Of a stretch of DNA of 64,000 nt, positions 42,889-52,469 are shown one piece after another. The stretch is taken from assembly GCA_944382715.1 (NCBI GenBank), contig CALWNC010000001.1, positions 54,872 through 118,871 of the forward strand, given 5' to 3'. A model generated the notes under the pieces. It worked only from the letters and a program-made list of their open reading frames with translations, searched no databases and was not told where the DNA came from. Origin of the DNA: an uncultured Clostridia bacterium. Lineage in GTDB: Bacteria > Bacillota > Clostridia > Christensenellales > UBA1242. The translations under genes were made by a program, and so were the position numbers. How positions within the stretch are numbered: position 1 is the stretch's first letter; the number at the start of each line of letters is the position of its first letter.

Positions 42889-43638
42889 TTATACAAGTAT
42901 TTCCAAAGCAACTGGAGCATGGTCACTGCCTAATATCTCTGTATAAATTTTTGCATCTTTAATTTTATCTTTTAAGTCCTCTGAAACTAAAAAATAGTCA
43001 ATTCTCCAGCCAGCATTATTTGCCCTTGCATTAAATCTATAGCTCCACCAAGAGTATTCTATTTTTGTAGGATTTTTATACCTAAAAGTATCAATAAATC
43101 CACATTCTAATAGTTTCGTCATCTTATTTCTCTCTTCAATAGTAAATCCAGCATTTTTTTCGTTCGTCTTAGCATTTTTAATGTCAATTTCTGTATGTGC
43201 GACATTTAAATCTCCAGTGTATATAACTGATTTTACTCTCTTTAATTTTGTAAGATATTCTCTCATATCATCTTCAAACACCATTCTATAGTCAAGTCTT
43301 TTTAGTCCTTCCTGTGAATTTGGAACATAAACGCAAACCAAATAAAATTTTTCATATTCAAGTGTAATAATCCTTCCCTCATCATTATATTTGCCATCAA
43401 TTCCAAATTGAACGCTAAGTGGCTTTTGTTTAGAATAAATCATTGTCCCACTATAACCTTTTTTCTCTGCACAGTTCAAATAAGAAAAGTAGCCTTGTTT
43501 TAAAGTATCTGCTTGCCCCTCTTGCATCTTAGTTTCTTGAATACAAAATATATCTGCATCTTCTCTGTCAAAAAAATCAAAAAATCCTTTTGATATGCAT
43601 GCTCGAAGACCATTAACATTCCAACTTATAAGTTTCAT
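42889..43638 (-). CDS. exoA: exodeoxyribonuclease III / AP endonuclease
   Basis: 249 residues. Family motifs: LISWNVNGLRA, FCIQETKMQEGQ (catalytic Glu), VYVPNSQEGLKRLDYR, YTGDLNVAHTEIDIKN (Asp-x-Asn), and WRIDYFLVSEDL plus GSDHAPVALEI at the end (catalytic Asp-His). It cuts DNA at abasic sites in base-excision repair, the partner step to Ung. Ribosome site AAGAGGAGTTAAC. Confidence 0.97.
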   Translation of the reverse strand: MKLISWNVNGLRACISKGFFDFFDREDADIFCIQETKMQEGQADTLKQGYFSYLNCAEKKGYSGTMIYSKQKPLSVQFGIDGKYNDEGRIITLEYEKFYLVCVYVPNSQEGLKRLDYRMVFEDDMREYLTKLKRVKSVIYTGDLNVAHTEIDIKNAKTNEKNAGFTIEERNKMTKLLECGFIDTFRYKNPTKIEYSWWSYRFNARANNAGWRIDYFLVSEDLKDKIKDAKIYTEILGSDHAPVALEILV

Positions 43639-43778
43639 CTTGTTAACTCCTCTTGAAATATTTTCAAAAGTATTATAGCAAAAATATACAAATTAAAACA
43701 AATAATTTAATTATAAAATAAAAATGATATAATTTTTTTACTATCTCCTATAATCTTTTTAGATATAAAAGCAAAAAT

Positions 43779-43807
43779 TTGACAAATCTTATATATACTG
43801 ATATAAT
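43779..43807 (+). promoter_or_regulatory. consensus promoter of glgB-glgA
   Basis: TTGACA (43779-43784), 17-base spacer, TATAAT (43802-43807), both perfect matches to consensus; the ATG lies 34 bases downstream. Confidence 0.9.
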
Positions 43808-43840
43808 TATATTTGAAATTTTAATGGGAGACATAATTTT

Positions 43841-45721
43841 ATGAACTCGAATAGTAGAATTTCAGCAATAGAAAGTGGCAATGATTTTAAGGTTTATGAA
43901 TACCTAGGTAGCCATCTTGGCACGAAGAAAAAAAAATCAGGAACGCATTTTAGAGTTTACGCACCACATGCCAAACAAATTTTTGTTATGGGTGACTTTA
44001 ACGATTGGAATGAAACATCTCTGCCACTAAAAAGAATTGAAAATTCAAACATTTGGGAAATCTTTGTCGAAAAAAGCAAAGAGTTCCAAAAATATCAATA
44101 TATTATAGTAGATGAATTTGATAAAAAACACTATAAGTCTGACCCTTATGCAAATTATGGAAAAGTATATGGCAATGACGATGATTTTTCATCAATCATA
44201 TATAATTTAAAGGGTTATCACTGGCATGACTCAAAATATATAGAAGAAAAAAATCAAGTAAATCATTTATCATCACCTATAAATATATATGAAGTTTGTC
44301 TATTAACTTGGAAAAAGCATAGCAATGGAAAATTTTACACTTATAAAGAGCTTGCAAGTAGCCTAATTCCTTACTGTAAAAAAATGGGTTATACTCATAT
44401 TGAACTTTTACCAATAACTGAATATCCGTTTGACATATCTTGGGGATATCAAGTAACGGGATACTTTGCAGCGACGAGTCGTTTTGGCAAACCAAAAGAC
44501 TTAATGTATTTTGTGGATAAGTGCCACGAAGCAGGACTGGGCGTGATACTGGACTGGGTTCCTGCACACTTTGAAACAGATGATTTTGGACTTAAAGATT
44601 TTGACGGAAAAAGTCTATATGAAAGCTACAAATGGGATAGAAAAGAGCAACTTGCTTGGGGAACTAGAATTTTTGACTATGAAAAACCATATGTAACTCA
44701 ATTTTTAATTTCTTCTGCTCTCTTCTTCCTTAGGAACTTTCACTTCGATGGCATTCGTGTTGATGCAGTTGTTGCAATACTTTACCTGGACTTTGCAAGA
44801 AGTGCAGATGAATGGATTCCTAATTCTAGTGGAGGCAATGTAAATTTTGCTGGTGTAGAATTTTTAAAAAAATTAAATAATACTATTTTTTCAGAATTTC
44901 CCAATGCGTTAATGATTGCTGAGGAGGTTTCAGGTTGGCCAATGACTACGAAACCTACCAGTATGGGTGGGCTTGGTTTTAACTTTAAGTGGAATGTTGG
45001 CTGGATAAACGACATTTGGGAATACACTTCTATGGATCCATATTTTAGAAAATATCATCATAACATTATGACACATACATTTGATTACTGTTTTGATGAA
45101 AACTACATTTTGCCAATCGACCACGACGAAGTTGGTAATGGTAGACATTCTCTCATTAATAAGATGAATGGCGAAATGCAGACCAAAATTGACCTTTGTA
45201 GAGCATTTTTTGCATATATGTTTATGCACCCAGGGAAAAAATTGACATTTATGGGTAGTGAGTTTGGTCAACTTAGTGAATGGTCTTTTAAAGACCCAAT
45301 AAATTTTAATCTACTTAAGTTTGATAGACACAAGAAATTAAACAAGTTTGTAATGGCTTTAAATCACTTATATCTTGAAACACCAGAGCTTTATGAAATT
45401 GACTTTTCAAGAAGTGGCTTTGAGTGGATTGTTAAAGATGATAGTGAGCATTGTGTTACAATTTTTAAGAGAAAGTCAAATTCAGGAAATTATGTTATTT
45501 GTGTTTGTAATTTTTCACCTTATCGAATTCATGACTATGTATTTGGATTAGATGAAGCTGGTTGCTATGAAGAATTCTTTTCAAGTAATAGCGAAGAGTA
45601 TGGAGGAACAGGTGAAAGTAATGGAAAAGTTTACTCTCTGATTATGAATAAAGACGGAAAAACCAATGCTCTCAGAATAAAAATTCCTGCAAACACAACG
45701 CTTTATTTCAGAAAAGTTTAA
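43841..45721 (+). CDS. glgB: 1,4-alpha-glucan branching enzyme
   Basis: 626 residues. An N-terminal carbohydrate-binding (CBM48) domain (about 15-110, FRVYAPHAKQIFVMGDFNDW) is followed by a family 13 barrel: VILDWVPAHF, FHFDGIRVDAV (nucleophile Asp in RVDAV), AEEVSGWP (acid/base Glu) and LPIDHDEVGNG. It makes alpha-1,6 branches in glycogen. GGGAGACATAATTTT precedes the ATG. Co-transcribed with glgA (12-base gap). Confidence 0.96.
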   Translation: MNSNSRISAIESGNDFKVYEYLGSHLGTKKKKSGTHFRVYAPHAKQIFVMGDFNDWNETSLPLKRIENSNIWEIFVEKSKEFQKYQYIIVDEFDKKHYKSDPYANYGKVYGNDDDFSSIIYNLKGYHWHDSKYIEEKNQVNHLSSPINIYEVCLLTWKKHSNGKFYTYKELASSLIPYCKKMGYTHIELLPITEYPFDISWGYQVTGYFAATSRFGKPKDLMYFVDKCHEAGLGVILDWVPAHFETDDFGLKDFDGKSLYESYKWDRKEQLAWGTRIFDYEKPYVTQFLISSALFFLRNFHFDGIRVDAVVAILYLDFARSADEWIPNSSGGNVNFAGVEFLKKLNNTIFSEFPNALMIAEEVSGWPMTTKPTSMGGLGFNFKWNVGWINDIWEYTSMDPYFRKYHHNIMTHTFDYCFDENYILPIDHDEVGNGRHSLINKMNGEMQTKIDLCRAFFAYMFMHPGKKLTFMGSEFGQLSEWSFKDPINFNLLKFDRHKKLNKFVMALNHLYLETPELYEIDFSRSGFEWIVKDDSEHCVTIFKRKSNSGNYVICVCNFSPYRIHDYVFGLDEAGCYEEFFSSNSEEYGGTGESNGKVYSLIMNKDGKTNALRIKIPANTTLYFRKV

Positions 45722-45733
45722 AAAAGAGGTTTT

Positions 45734-47170
45734 ATGGACAATAATCGAGAAATATCAATACTTTTTGCAAGTGCTGAATGCCTGCCATTTTGTGCTAATG
45801 GAGGAGTATCAGATATGTGCTTTGCACTATCAAAATATCTTAACAGAAATCCAAATGTTGATGTCAGAGTAATCATGCCACTATATTCAAAAATCTCTGA
45901 TGAATACAAAAGCAAGTTTGAACTAATTGGAGAAAAAAACATAACTCTTGCTTGGAGAAATGCATACTGTGGAATTTATACTTACCTATTTCATAATATA
46001 AGATTTTATTTTCTTGATAACAAGCAATATTTTGACAGAGAAAATATGTTTGGATATCCAGATGATGTAGAAAGATTTACATTTTTTAGCAAAGCTGTGC
46101 TTGATATACTTCCAGTAATTAATTTTTATCCAGACATTATTCATGCTAATGACTGGCAATCGGGTATGATTTGTTCATTTTTAAAAATCTTAGCTTGGCA
46201 AAATCCAAAATATGAGCATATTAAAACTGTTATGAACATTCACAATTTAATTTATCAAGGCAAATCAAATTTTTCAATAGTAAAAGATTTACTTGATATT
46301 GAAGATAAATTTGCATACCTATTTGATTACTATGGCGAAGCAAATATAATGAAAGCAAGCATTCTCTGCTCTGACAAGGTAGTTGCCGTTAGTGAATCAT
46401 ACAAAAATGAAATCTTAAATACTGATCATGGCTATGGGCTTCAAGAGGTTTTGCAATCAATAAGTTATAAACTTGTTGGCATCGTTAATGGCATTGACTA
46501 TGAATTTTATAATCCTGAAACTGATCCAAATATTTTTGTCAATTTTGGTGAAAAAACAATAGATAAGAGAAAAATTAATAAACTTGAATTTCAAAAATAT
46601 TTAGGGCTTGAAGTGAATGAGGATATTCCAATGTATGCATATGTAGGTCTATTTGCCAGTCATAAAGGGTTAGATTTACTTTCGGGTGTACTTGAAAAAT
46701 ATATTTTAGAAAAAAATATTCAGTTTGTTACAATTGGTGGTGGCAACACGGAATATGAAACCTATCTTGAAAATTTGGCTAAAAAGTATCCAAATAATGT
46801 AAGATTAAAAATTGGCTATGATAGCAAATTTGTAAAAAAGATATATGCGAGTTCAGATTTTTTATTTAATGTTTCAAGTATTGAGCCTTGTGGATTATGC
46901 CCTATGATTGCCAATCGCTATGGCTGTTTGCCAATCGTTACATACACGGGTGGCTTAAAAGATAATTTTACAGATTTTAAAAATAACAACGGTAATGGCT
47001 ACATATTAAAAAATTACAATAAAGAATCTCTCTGTGATTTGATTGATAGGACACTTTCAGATTTTACGAATAAAGAAAAAATTAATAAATATATTCTTTC
47101 TGGTTTAAGGAAGAATTTCAACGCAAAGGATTGTGCTGATAAATATCTTAAATTGTATTATGAAATGTAA
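45734..47170 (+). CDS. glgA: glycogen synthase
   Basis: 478 residues. N-terminal KTGGL-type loop reads FCANGGVSDMCFALSKYL, where K of KxGGL is replaced by Asn. Further: HANDWQSGM (about 138), HNLIYQGKS, NGIDYEFYNP and the C-terminal GT-B motif SSIEPCGLCPMIANRYG. Family 5 glycosyl transferases of this type elongate alpha-1,4-glucan from ADP-glucose. The replacement of the conserved lysine is notable. No glgC is in the window. A terminator follows at 47306-47340. Confidence 0.94.
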   Translation: MDNNREISILFASAECLPFCANGGVSDMCFALSKYLNRNPNVDVRVIMPLYSKISDEYKSKFELIGEKNITLAWRNAYCGIYTYLFHNIRFYFLDNKQYFDRENMFGYPDDVERFTFFSKAVLDILPVINFYPDIIHANDWQSGMICSFLKILAWQNPKYEHIKTVMNIHNLIYQGKSNFSIVKDLLDIEDKFAYLFDYYGEANIMKASILCSDKVVAVSESYKNEILNTDHGYGLQEVLQSISYKLVGIVNGIDYEFYNPETDPNIFVNFGEKTIDKRKINKLEFQKYLGLEVNEDIPMYAYVGLFASHKGLDLLSGVLEKYILEKNIQFVTIGGGNTEYETYLENLAKKYPNNVRLKIGYDSKFVKKIYASSDFLFNVSSIEPCGLCPMIANRYGCLPIVTYTGGLKDNFTDFKNNNGNGYILKNYNKESLCDLIDRTLSDFTNKEKINKYILSGLRKNFNAKDCADKYLKLYYEM

Positions 47171-47305
47171 ATTTAAAAAAATTTACATTTAAATGATAAA
47201 TTTCTTATATTCATTTATAAATTAAAGTATTTAAATAAGTTAAAAATATTAAAATGTTACATAAAAACAAGAAATTGACTTAATACACATAAAAATTAGA
47301 ATATA

Positions 47306-47340
47306 AATAAAAGCCTGTAAATAATTTACAGGCTTTTATT
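47306..47340. terminator. bidirectional terminator after glgA
   Basis: aataaaagcctgtaaa, 3-base loop, tttacaggcttttatt; T-runs on both sides, between converging genes. Confidence 0.92.
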
Positions 47341-48034
47341 TTTTTATTGTTTCAATCTTACTCCAATCGTAAGTTAGTATTTTTATAATGTTATCATTTT
47401 GAAAGTAGACTTGATTGTTCCCAAGTGTTAAATATGTATCTTTTGAAAATAATTTTCTATCTTTTAGATAGTCCAAGTAAAATTCAGTATTTGGTAGTCT
47501 AACTATTTTACCCTCTTCGACTTCTCCACTAAAAGGAAATCTGTACTTAGAACAATGGACAAAAACCATTTTATTTACAAAGCCAAAGCCCAAAAGTGCT
47601 CTGTCACCAAATTCTTTCTTTACATCAACTTCAAATGGCTCTGACCTTAAGGTCCATTCGGTATCACTTCCCGCAAGAACACTTCCTGCACTTTCACCCA
47701 CATAAACTGTACCCTTTTCAACAAGTTGTTTAATCTTGTCAAATTGATTGTATAATCTTAAAAGATAAATAAGTTTAGTTGTGTTCCCACCACGAACAAA
47801 AATCATATCTATATGCTCATTAAAACTATAATCCTCTTTAAGTTCATTAACTTGAAAGCCTAGTGATTGTAATTTTTGCATTGAACTACTAGTATATACA
47901 ATTTCTTCATCTAAGTTATAGTCTTCACTTGCATAATTGATAAAAAGACATGTGTGAGATTTAGTTAAGTCAAAAAAATTATTTAAATATTTATAACCAA
48001 CATTTTTAAAATCCGAACATAGTAAAAGTTTCAT
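47336..48034 (-). CDS. peptidase E family (S51) protein
   Basis: 232 residues. The S51 order is visible: MIFVRGGNTTKLIYLLR (about 75), catalytic Ser in VYVGESAGSVLAG (about 112), and a later acidic/His region (FVHCSKYRFPFSGEVEEG). Characterised relatives are alpha-aspartyl dipeptidases, but a cyanophycinase-like role cannot be excluded. It is 18 bases downstream of the PIN-domain gene, on the same strand. Confidence 0.82.
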   Translation of the reverse strand: MKLLLCSDFKNVGYKYLNNFFDLTKSHTCLFINYASEDYNLDEEIVYTSSSMQKLQSLGFQVNELKEDYSFNEHIDMIFVRGGNTTKLIYLLRLYNQFDKIKQLVEKGTVYVGESAGSVLAGSDTEWTLRSEPFEVDVKKEFGDRALLGFGFVNKMVFVHCSKYRFPFSGEVEEGKIVRLPNTEFYLDYLKDRKLFSKDTYLTLGNNQVYFQNDNIIKILTYDWSKIETIKK

Positions 48035-48052
48035 AAGTACCTCTTAAACAAA

Positions 48053-48883
48053 TTATTCTTGACCCATTTCATAAGGAACTAAGTCGAGCTTGCTAGAATT
48101 AAAATTTGTAACAAATTGATTTGTTCTCCATAAGCCTTCTTTCTCCGATCTTTTCCCAATATAATCAGTAGTTGTAAAAGGCATTGGTATAACAGTATAC
48201 CCATTTTTGTTTTTGTAACCATAGTTCATTCCATAATTTACTCTGCCAATATCAAGTGCCCTAAATCTTTTTTTCAATTTTAAATATGAAACAAGCTCAT
48301 TTTCATTCATATGAGTTAAATTTTCTGGTATATAGTCGTCTTTGTAATTTGTGCGTGGAACAATATCATCGTATTTATCATGTTTGTATCTTTTTGAGCC
48401 ACCATGCTCATCTTTATAGACAACAAAATCCTTATAGTTGTTAGTAAGAATATTAAGTCCAGCAATAGTACTTTCAGCCATAATGAGAGCATCTCCCCAT
48501 GGAGTTTTACTTGGTTTCATTGCACCTGACCTGATATATTCTCTAGAAAGCGAAACGGCTTCTTTAGCAAAAGCTTGCTTGTCTTTTGGCTCTAAAATTA
48601 CACAATACTTTTTTATGAACTCAACTTCAATTGGTGATAATCCATGAACAGCTAGTTCACTTAAAACTGACGGAGTAATAACAAACCTAATTTGCCCTTG
48701 CTCTGCCTTTAATCTAATTTCACGAATTTTACCATAAAATCCAGTTACCTTTTTATTATCTCGCATATGATGTGACATATCAATAAAAACATTTGTATCA
48801 ATTGCGACTAGTTGACAATCATCTCTTTTAATATCGGGGCTGATATGGGCTTTTTGTTTTAAATTATAAAAATTATCTTTCAT
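48053..48883 (-). CDS. PIN-domain protein with a C-terminal extension
   Basis: 276 residues. The N-terminal part is a PIN ribonuclease fold: VAIDTNVFIDMSHH (first Asp, about 28), VITPSVLSELAVHG (Glu, about 73), WGDALIMAES (Asp, about 126) and ILTNNYKDFVVY (Asp, about 144). All four acidic residues of the metal site appear to be present. A C-terminal part of about 120 residues (from about 155) with many Tyr/Asn/Lys is not recognised and makes the protein about twice a usual VapC. It overlaps its upstream small gene by ATGA, as toxin-antitoxin pairs often do. Confidence 0.8.
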   Translation of the reverse strand: MKDNFYNLKQKAHISPDIKRDDCQLVAIDTNVFIDMSHHMRDNKKVTGFYGKIREIRLKAEQGQIRFVITPSVLSELAVHGLSPIEVEFIKKYCVILEPKDKQAFAKEAVSLSREYIRSGAMKPSKTPWGDALIMAESTIAGLNILTNNYKDFVVYKDEHGGSKRYKHDKYDDIVPRTNYKDDYIPENLTHMNENELVSYLKLKKRFRALDIGRVNYGMNYGYKNKNGYTVIPMPFTTTDYIGKRSEKEGLWRTNQFVTNFNSSKLDLVPYEMGQE

Positions 48884-49080
48884 TTTACTTCGTCCTCACT
48901 AATTGTACTAAAACCATACTTCTTAATTAGCTTAGAGTTATTCGTATAAGTGTTAACCAAATATTCAATTTTTTCATCTTCAGTCATAGACTCAAATAAT
49001 AATTCCTGTTGTTGTTTAAAATCTTGAATTTCGGCTTTTCTTTTTTCGATAGATTGTTCTATCAAATCTTTTTCTTCCAT
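48880..49080 (-). CDS. small partner of the PIN protein, possible antitoxin-like
   Basis: 66 residues from MEEKDLIEQ, behind GAGGTGAAT; a GTG six bases earlier is possible. Two helical parts (EKRKAEIQDFKQQQELLFES; DEKIEYLVNTYTNN) and no DNA-binding motif that I recognise. Its four-base overlap with the PIN gene and its size fit a cognate regulator, but this is inference from arrangement. Confidence 0.55.
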   Translation of the reverse strand: MEEKDLIEQSIEKRKAEIQDFKQQQELLFESMTEDEKIEYLVNTYTNNSKLIKKYGFSTISEDEVK

Positions 49081-49139
49081 ATTCACCTCACTACTTATAG
49101 TATAACATAAATAAGAAAAATTTCAATAACATTTAAAAA

Positions 49140-49643
49140 TTAATATCCATTCAAAGGAATAGATTCATCATCATGACCTTTCTCTATCTTTTTTATCAAC
49201 ACATAATAATCGTAATCTTCACTTACTTTAACATAAATCCTTTCTCCAATTTTGTGCCCCAGAACAGCTTTCCCAAATGGGCTCTCACGGCTAATAATAC
49301 CCTTACTTAAATCTAAACGGGTTGTAGTAGAAATCATAAGTTCCTCTTCATCACCTGTATCTTCATACTCTACTGTTATTTTGTCAAATAAGCCCACTTC
49401 ATCTGGTAAAGAATCTGCACTAATAATTTTTGCAGTATTTATCATTTTATGTAAAAATCTTATTCTACTTTCATTTCTACCAAAAGCACGCTTGGCACTT
49501 CTATATTCTGCATTCTCTGAAAGGTCACCAAGTGATCTTGCTTCTTTCACATCTTCAGAAAGCTTTGGGCGAAGTTCCAAGGTACGCATTTTAAGCTCTT
49601 CTTTCATTTTTTTTATATCAATTTCAGTTAATTCGTTATACAT
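49140..49643 (-). CDS. GreA/GreB-family protein, second paralogue
   Basis: 167 residues. The coiled-coil tip motif ARSLGDLSENAEYRSAKRAF (about 36-55) keeps the acidic residues used by GreA, and the C-terminal domain has ISRESPFGKAVLGHKIG. The C-terminus (KGHDDESIPLNGY) differs from GreA. It may be a variant cleavage factor or a competitor for the RNA polymerase secondary channel. The main greA is at 17.6 kb. Confidence 0.88.
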   Translation of the reverse strand: MYNELTEIDIKKMKEELKMRTLELRPKLSEDVKEARSLGDLSENAEYRSAKRAFGRNESRIRFLHKMINTAKIISADSLPDEVGLFDKITVEYEDTGDEEELMISTTTRLDLSKGIISRESPFGKAVLGHKIGERIYVKVSEDYDYYVLIKKIEKGHDDESIPLNGY

Positions 49644-49946
49644 ATTTCTCCTAGTTTACAATAACATTATAACATACAATTTTTTTATAACAAAAATTTT
49701 ATTTTAATTTTTAGTTTTTTTGTTGATAGTTTACAATAAAAATAATTATAAAATTTACATTTTAAAATTTTTAATTCTTATCTCTAAAAAATATAATGTC
49801 CATTTACTAAATAACATTTCTAATAAAAAAATTAATTATTTTACTAAAAAAATTAAAAATAATGTTTGCAAGTACAGTTTTATGAAAATAATAATTATAT
49901 TTATATTAAAAAATTAAATTTATTTAGTTTACACATAGTATAAAAA

Positions 49947-49975
49947 TTGCTTTTAAAAAAAATAAATTATATAAT
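49947..49975 (+). promoter_or_regulatory. promoter of the zinc-ribbon gene
   Basis: TTGCTT (49947-49952), 17-base spacer, TATAAT (49970-49975). The region 49644-49946 before it is A/T-rich and shows no gene. Confidence 0.7.
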
Positions 49976-50003
49976 ATAATTACTAAAATTAAGGAGAATA
50001 ACT

Positions 50004-50435
50004 ATGGCATATTGTGAGTACTGTGGTGAAGCTCTATCTAATAGTGCATCTTATTGCCCTAAATGTGGAGCAAATATTTTATTTACTTTAAATAGTCAAT
50101 CTTCTAGCATTAATGATGCTGAAACAACGAAATCAGCTGTTACATCATCAACTAGAAATGTAATCAGTTTAGGTTCAACCTCAAAACATCTAAATGATGT
50201 TATGAAACAAAAAAATTTTAATCACAAATTGTTTAATAAATCAATGGGCTCTAAGCTTGGTTTAGCTTCTACTTCTGCTCGTTCAAGAGGGTCTAATCGA
50301 TATGTTTGCCTTTCAAATAGTCGTCAATTACTTAATAAATTTAAAATTTCCAATACAACCACTAATGGAGTAAAACTTAAAAAAATTAATATACACAATA
50401 AATCAGTATGTCCTTGTAAAGATGTTAAAAAATAA
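50004..50435 (+). CDS. small zinc-ribbon protein
   Basis: 143 residues. N-terminal zinc ribbon: YCEYCGEALSNSASYCPKCGANI, with Cys4 and Cys7 plus a second CPKC knuckle (residues 4-21). The rest is Ser/Asn/Lys-rich, basic, without a clear fold, and ends CPCKDVKK with two more Cys. TTAAGGAGAATAACT gives a strong ribosome site. A terminator follows. Function unknown. Confidence 0.7.
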   Translation: MAYCEYCGEALSNSASYCPKCGANILFTLNSQSSSINDAETTKSAVTSSTRNVISLGSTSKHLNDVMKQKNFNHKLFNKSMGSKLGLASTSARSRGSNRYVCLSNSRQLLNKFKISNTTTNGVKLKKINIHNKSVCPCKDVKK

Positions 50436-50451
50436 ATGAAAAATAGATAAT

Positions 50452-50482
50452 AAAAAACCACTAGCCAAGCTGGTGGTTTTTA
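50452..50482 (+). terminator. terminator of the zinc-ribbon gene
   Basis: A 12-bp stem (AAAACCACTAGC with GCTGGTGGTTTT, one G-T pair) around CAA, followed by TTAT. Confidence 0.85.
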
Positions 50483-51604
50483 TATGATTGGTAGAATTAT
50501 AAATTACAAAACTAAATCATAAATAAAAAAATATAATAATGATAATGCAATATTATAGTAACAAATTGATTAGTATATCTTTTCAAATATTATTTTTTAT
50601 CCTCTCTATTTATATTATTTTTTATTTTTCCTTATATCTTTTTAACAGTTTATAATATTGCCGAATATAAATCTTTTTTCTTCTCTTTAATGCCCACATA
50701 ATATCTTCAATATAAGTATTGTTTATTTATCTATTTTTTTATATTTAATTGGTTTTTATATCTATATATTTCTTTTTAACTTTTAATATTCAGTAAACAC
50801 ACTTTCTATAAATACAAACTTGAACTTTTTAAATTTTGTCATATTAACACTTATATTGTATATGTTTTATGATAATACTTATACTTATTTTTATTGATAA
50901 TCTATTCTATTATCTCATAAGCTTCTAATTATTGTGCTTGTCTATAATATTTTTAAGCTAAATTCTTTTCTTCAACATTTATGTGAAAATAAAACATGCT
51001 ATATTTAATCCTTGATTGTGTCTTCAAAACAATATAAATTGCTTTTTCATAATGTTTTTCTAAAATTATGCTTAAATAAAAGCAAATTTTAAATACAAGC
51101 TGATTTTAACTAAAAATAATAATTTAATATAAAATTTTTTATTACTATATCTATTGAAAAGTAACTCACTATTTACTATTGAATATAATTCAAATATTGT
51201 CTAAATTGAAACAATAAATTATTTGAAGATTTTATTTATATAATAAAAGAAATAATATTATTAAAATTTATTCTTTTTATTTATTATTTTTTTACTATTT
51301 TTATTGTGATTTTTTATTGTACCCTTCAAAAAAATTAATAAATTAGTAGAAGTTATAAATGCAAATTATATAACTTTTTATAAATTTTATATTTAAGTTT
51401 AATATTATATTGTAGTTAATCTAAATATTAAAATTTAATCTTATTTTAAAACATATAATATTTCTTGAATTTATATTTTTATAATTTAGTAAACAACTTA
51501 TTTACTTAAAATAAATCATAGGTTTTTAAAAATTAGTAATATTTATTAATATCAATTTTGATATTAATAAATGCAACACCTTATAAAATTACAATATTAT
51601 AAAT
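50483..51604. other. 1.1-kb AT-rich region without a gene
   Basis: The stretch is almost pure A/T, with many stops in every frame and a pyrimidine-rich plus strand in its first half. I see no convincing gene, RNA or repeat. It could be decayed coding sequence or a structural/replication-neutral region. Confidence 0.6.
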
Positions 51605-52147
51605 TTATATAATTAACTTTTGTATAACAGCATTATTAAAAAGTTCTAAATCATTTATATTTTCCAAAGTACACTTATTGTTCAACAGTAAATAATACAA
51701 AACATTTGCAATTGCCCTATGTGTCACTATTAAAATAGTTTTTTGCTTAAAACTATTCACCACGTCATTAACAAAATTTTTAACTCTCATTAATATTTCA
51801 TCACTTTGTTCAAGTCCAAAGCTAATATTTCTACTTTTATAATTTTCAAGCTCATTTTCAGACAATGAACTTTTTTTTCGCTTAGTAAAATCTCCTTGAT
51901 TTACTTCAATTATTCTTTCATCTTTGATAATTTTGCAATGATGATATGAATTCATTATATTCGCAGTTTGAATGGTACGCATTAATGGAGAAGAAATAAT
52001 CAAATCCAAATGTTCATCTTTTAATGTAAATGCCTGTTTTTCAACTTGCTGTTTTCCAAGACGGCTCAGTCTATTGTTTGAACGACCCTGAATAATTCCT
52101 TTACTATTCCAAACTGTTTGACCATGTCTCATAATATAAATTACCAT
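51605..52147 (-). CDS. histidine phosphatase (phosphoglycerate mutase family)
   Basis: 180 residues. Catalytic RHG motif in MRHGQTVWNSKGIIQG (about 6-21), second Arg in SSPLMRTIQTA (about 53-63), acid residue in EVNQGDF (about 83) and second catalytic His in VTHRAIANVLYYL (about 142). Broad-specificity phosphatases of this kind act on sugar or nucleotide phosphates. It is alone between two noncoding stretches. Confidence 0.92.
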   Translation of the reverse strand: MVIYIMRHGQTVWNSKGIIQGRSNNRLSRLGKQQVEKQAFTLKDEHLDLIISSPLMRTIQTANIMNSYHHCKIIKDERIIEVNQGDFTKRKKSSLSENELENYKSRNISFGLEQSDEILMRVKNFVNDVVNSFKQKTILIVTHRAIANVLYYLLLNNKCTLENINDLELFNNAVIQKLII

Positions 52148-52430
52148 AAATACTCCTAAACTATAATTAATATTAAATTATTTGTTTTAATTAAGTGTTA
52201 TTAAATTTAAAATTAATAAAATTTATAAATAACTATACATAAATTTAAAATTTTAGTTTTATCTTAATTTTTACACTTTATTTTAATCGTTAATATATTA
52301 TAATATCAAATCACATTATAATTAAAATTTAAAATATAGCAAAAAATTAAGCAAAGTTAATATATGATAAAATCGTAGAAAAATTAAATATCATAGTTAA
52401 TATTATAATAATTCGTAAATTTTTTTAAAT

Positions 52431-52465
52431 AAAAAAGCACCCTAAATTTTAGGCGTGCTTTTTTT
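52431..52465 (-). terminator. terminator of the repeat-protein gene
   Basis: aaaaaagcac(c)ctaa ... ttagg(c)gtgctttttt, with a bulged base, overlapping the end of the gene's 3' side; a long T-run follows on the minus strand. Confidence 0.75.
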
Positions 52466-52469
52466 ATTA

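Noticed and set aside
44277..45271. Three minus-strand frames within glgB
   Set aside because: They are antisense to conserved branching-enzyme motifs and have no protein-like features.
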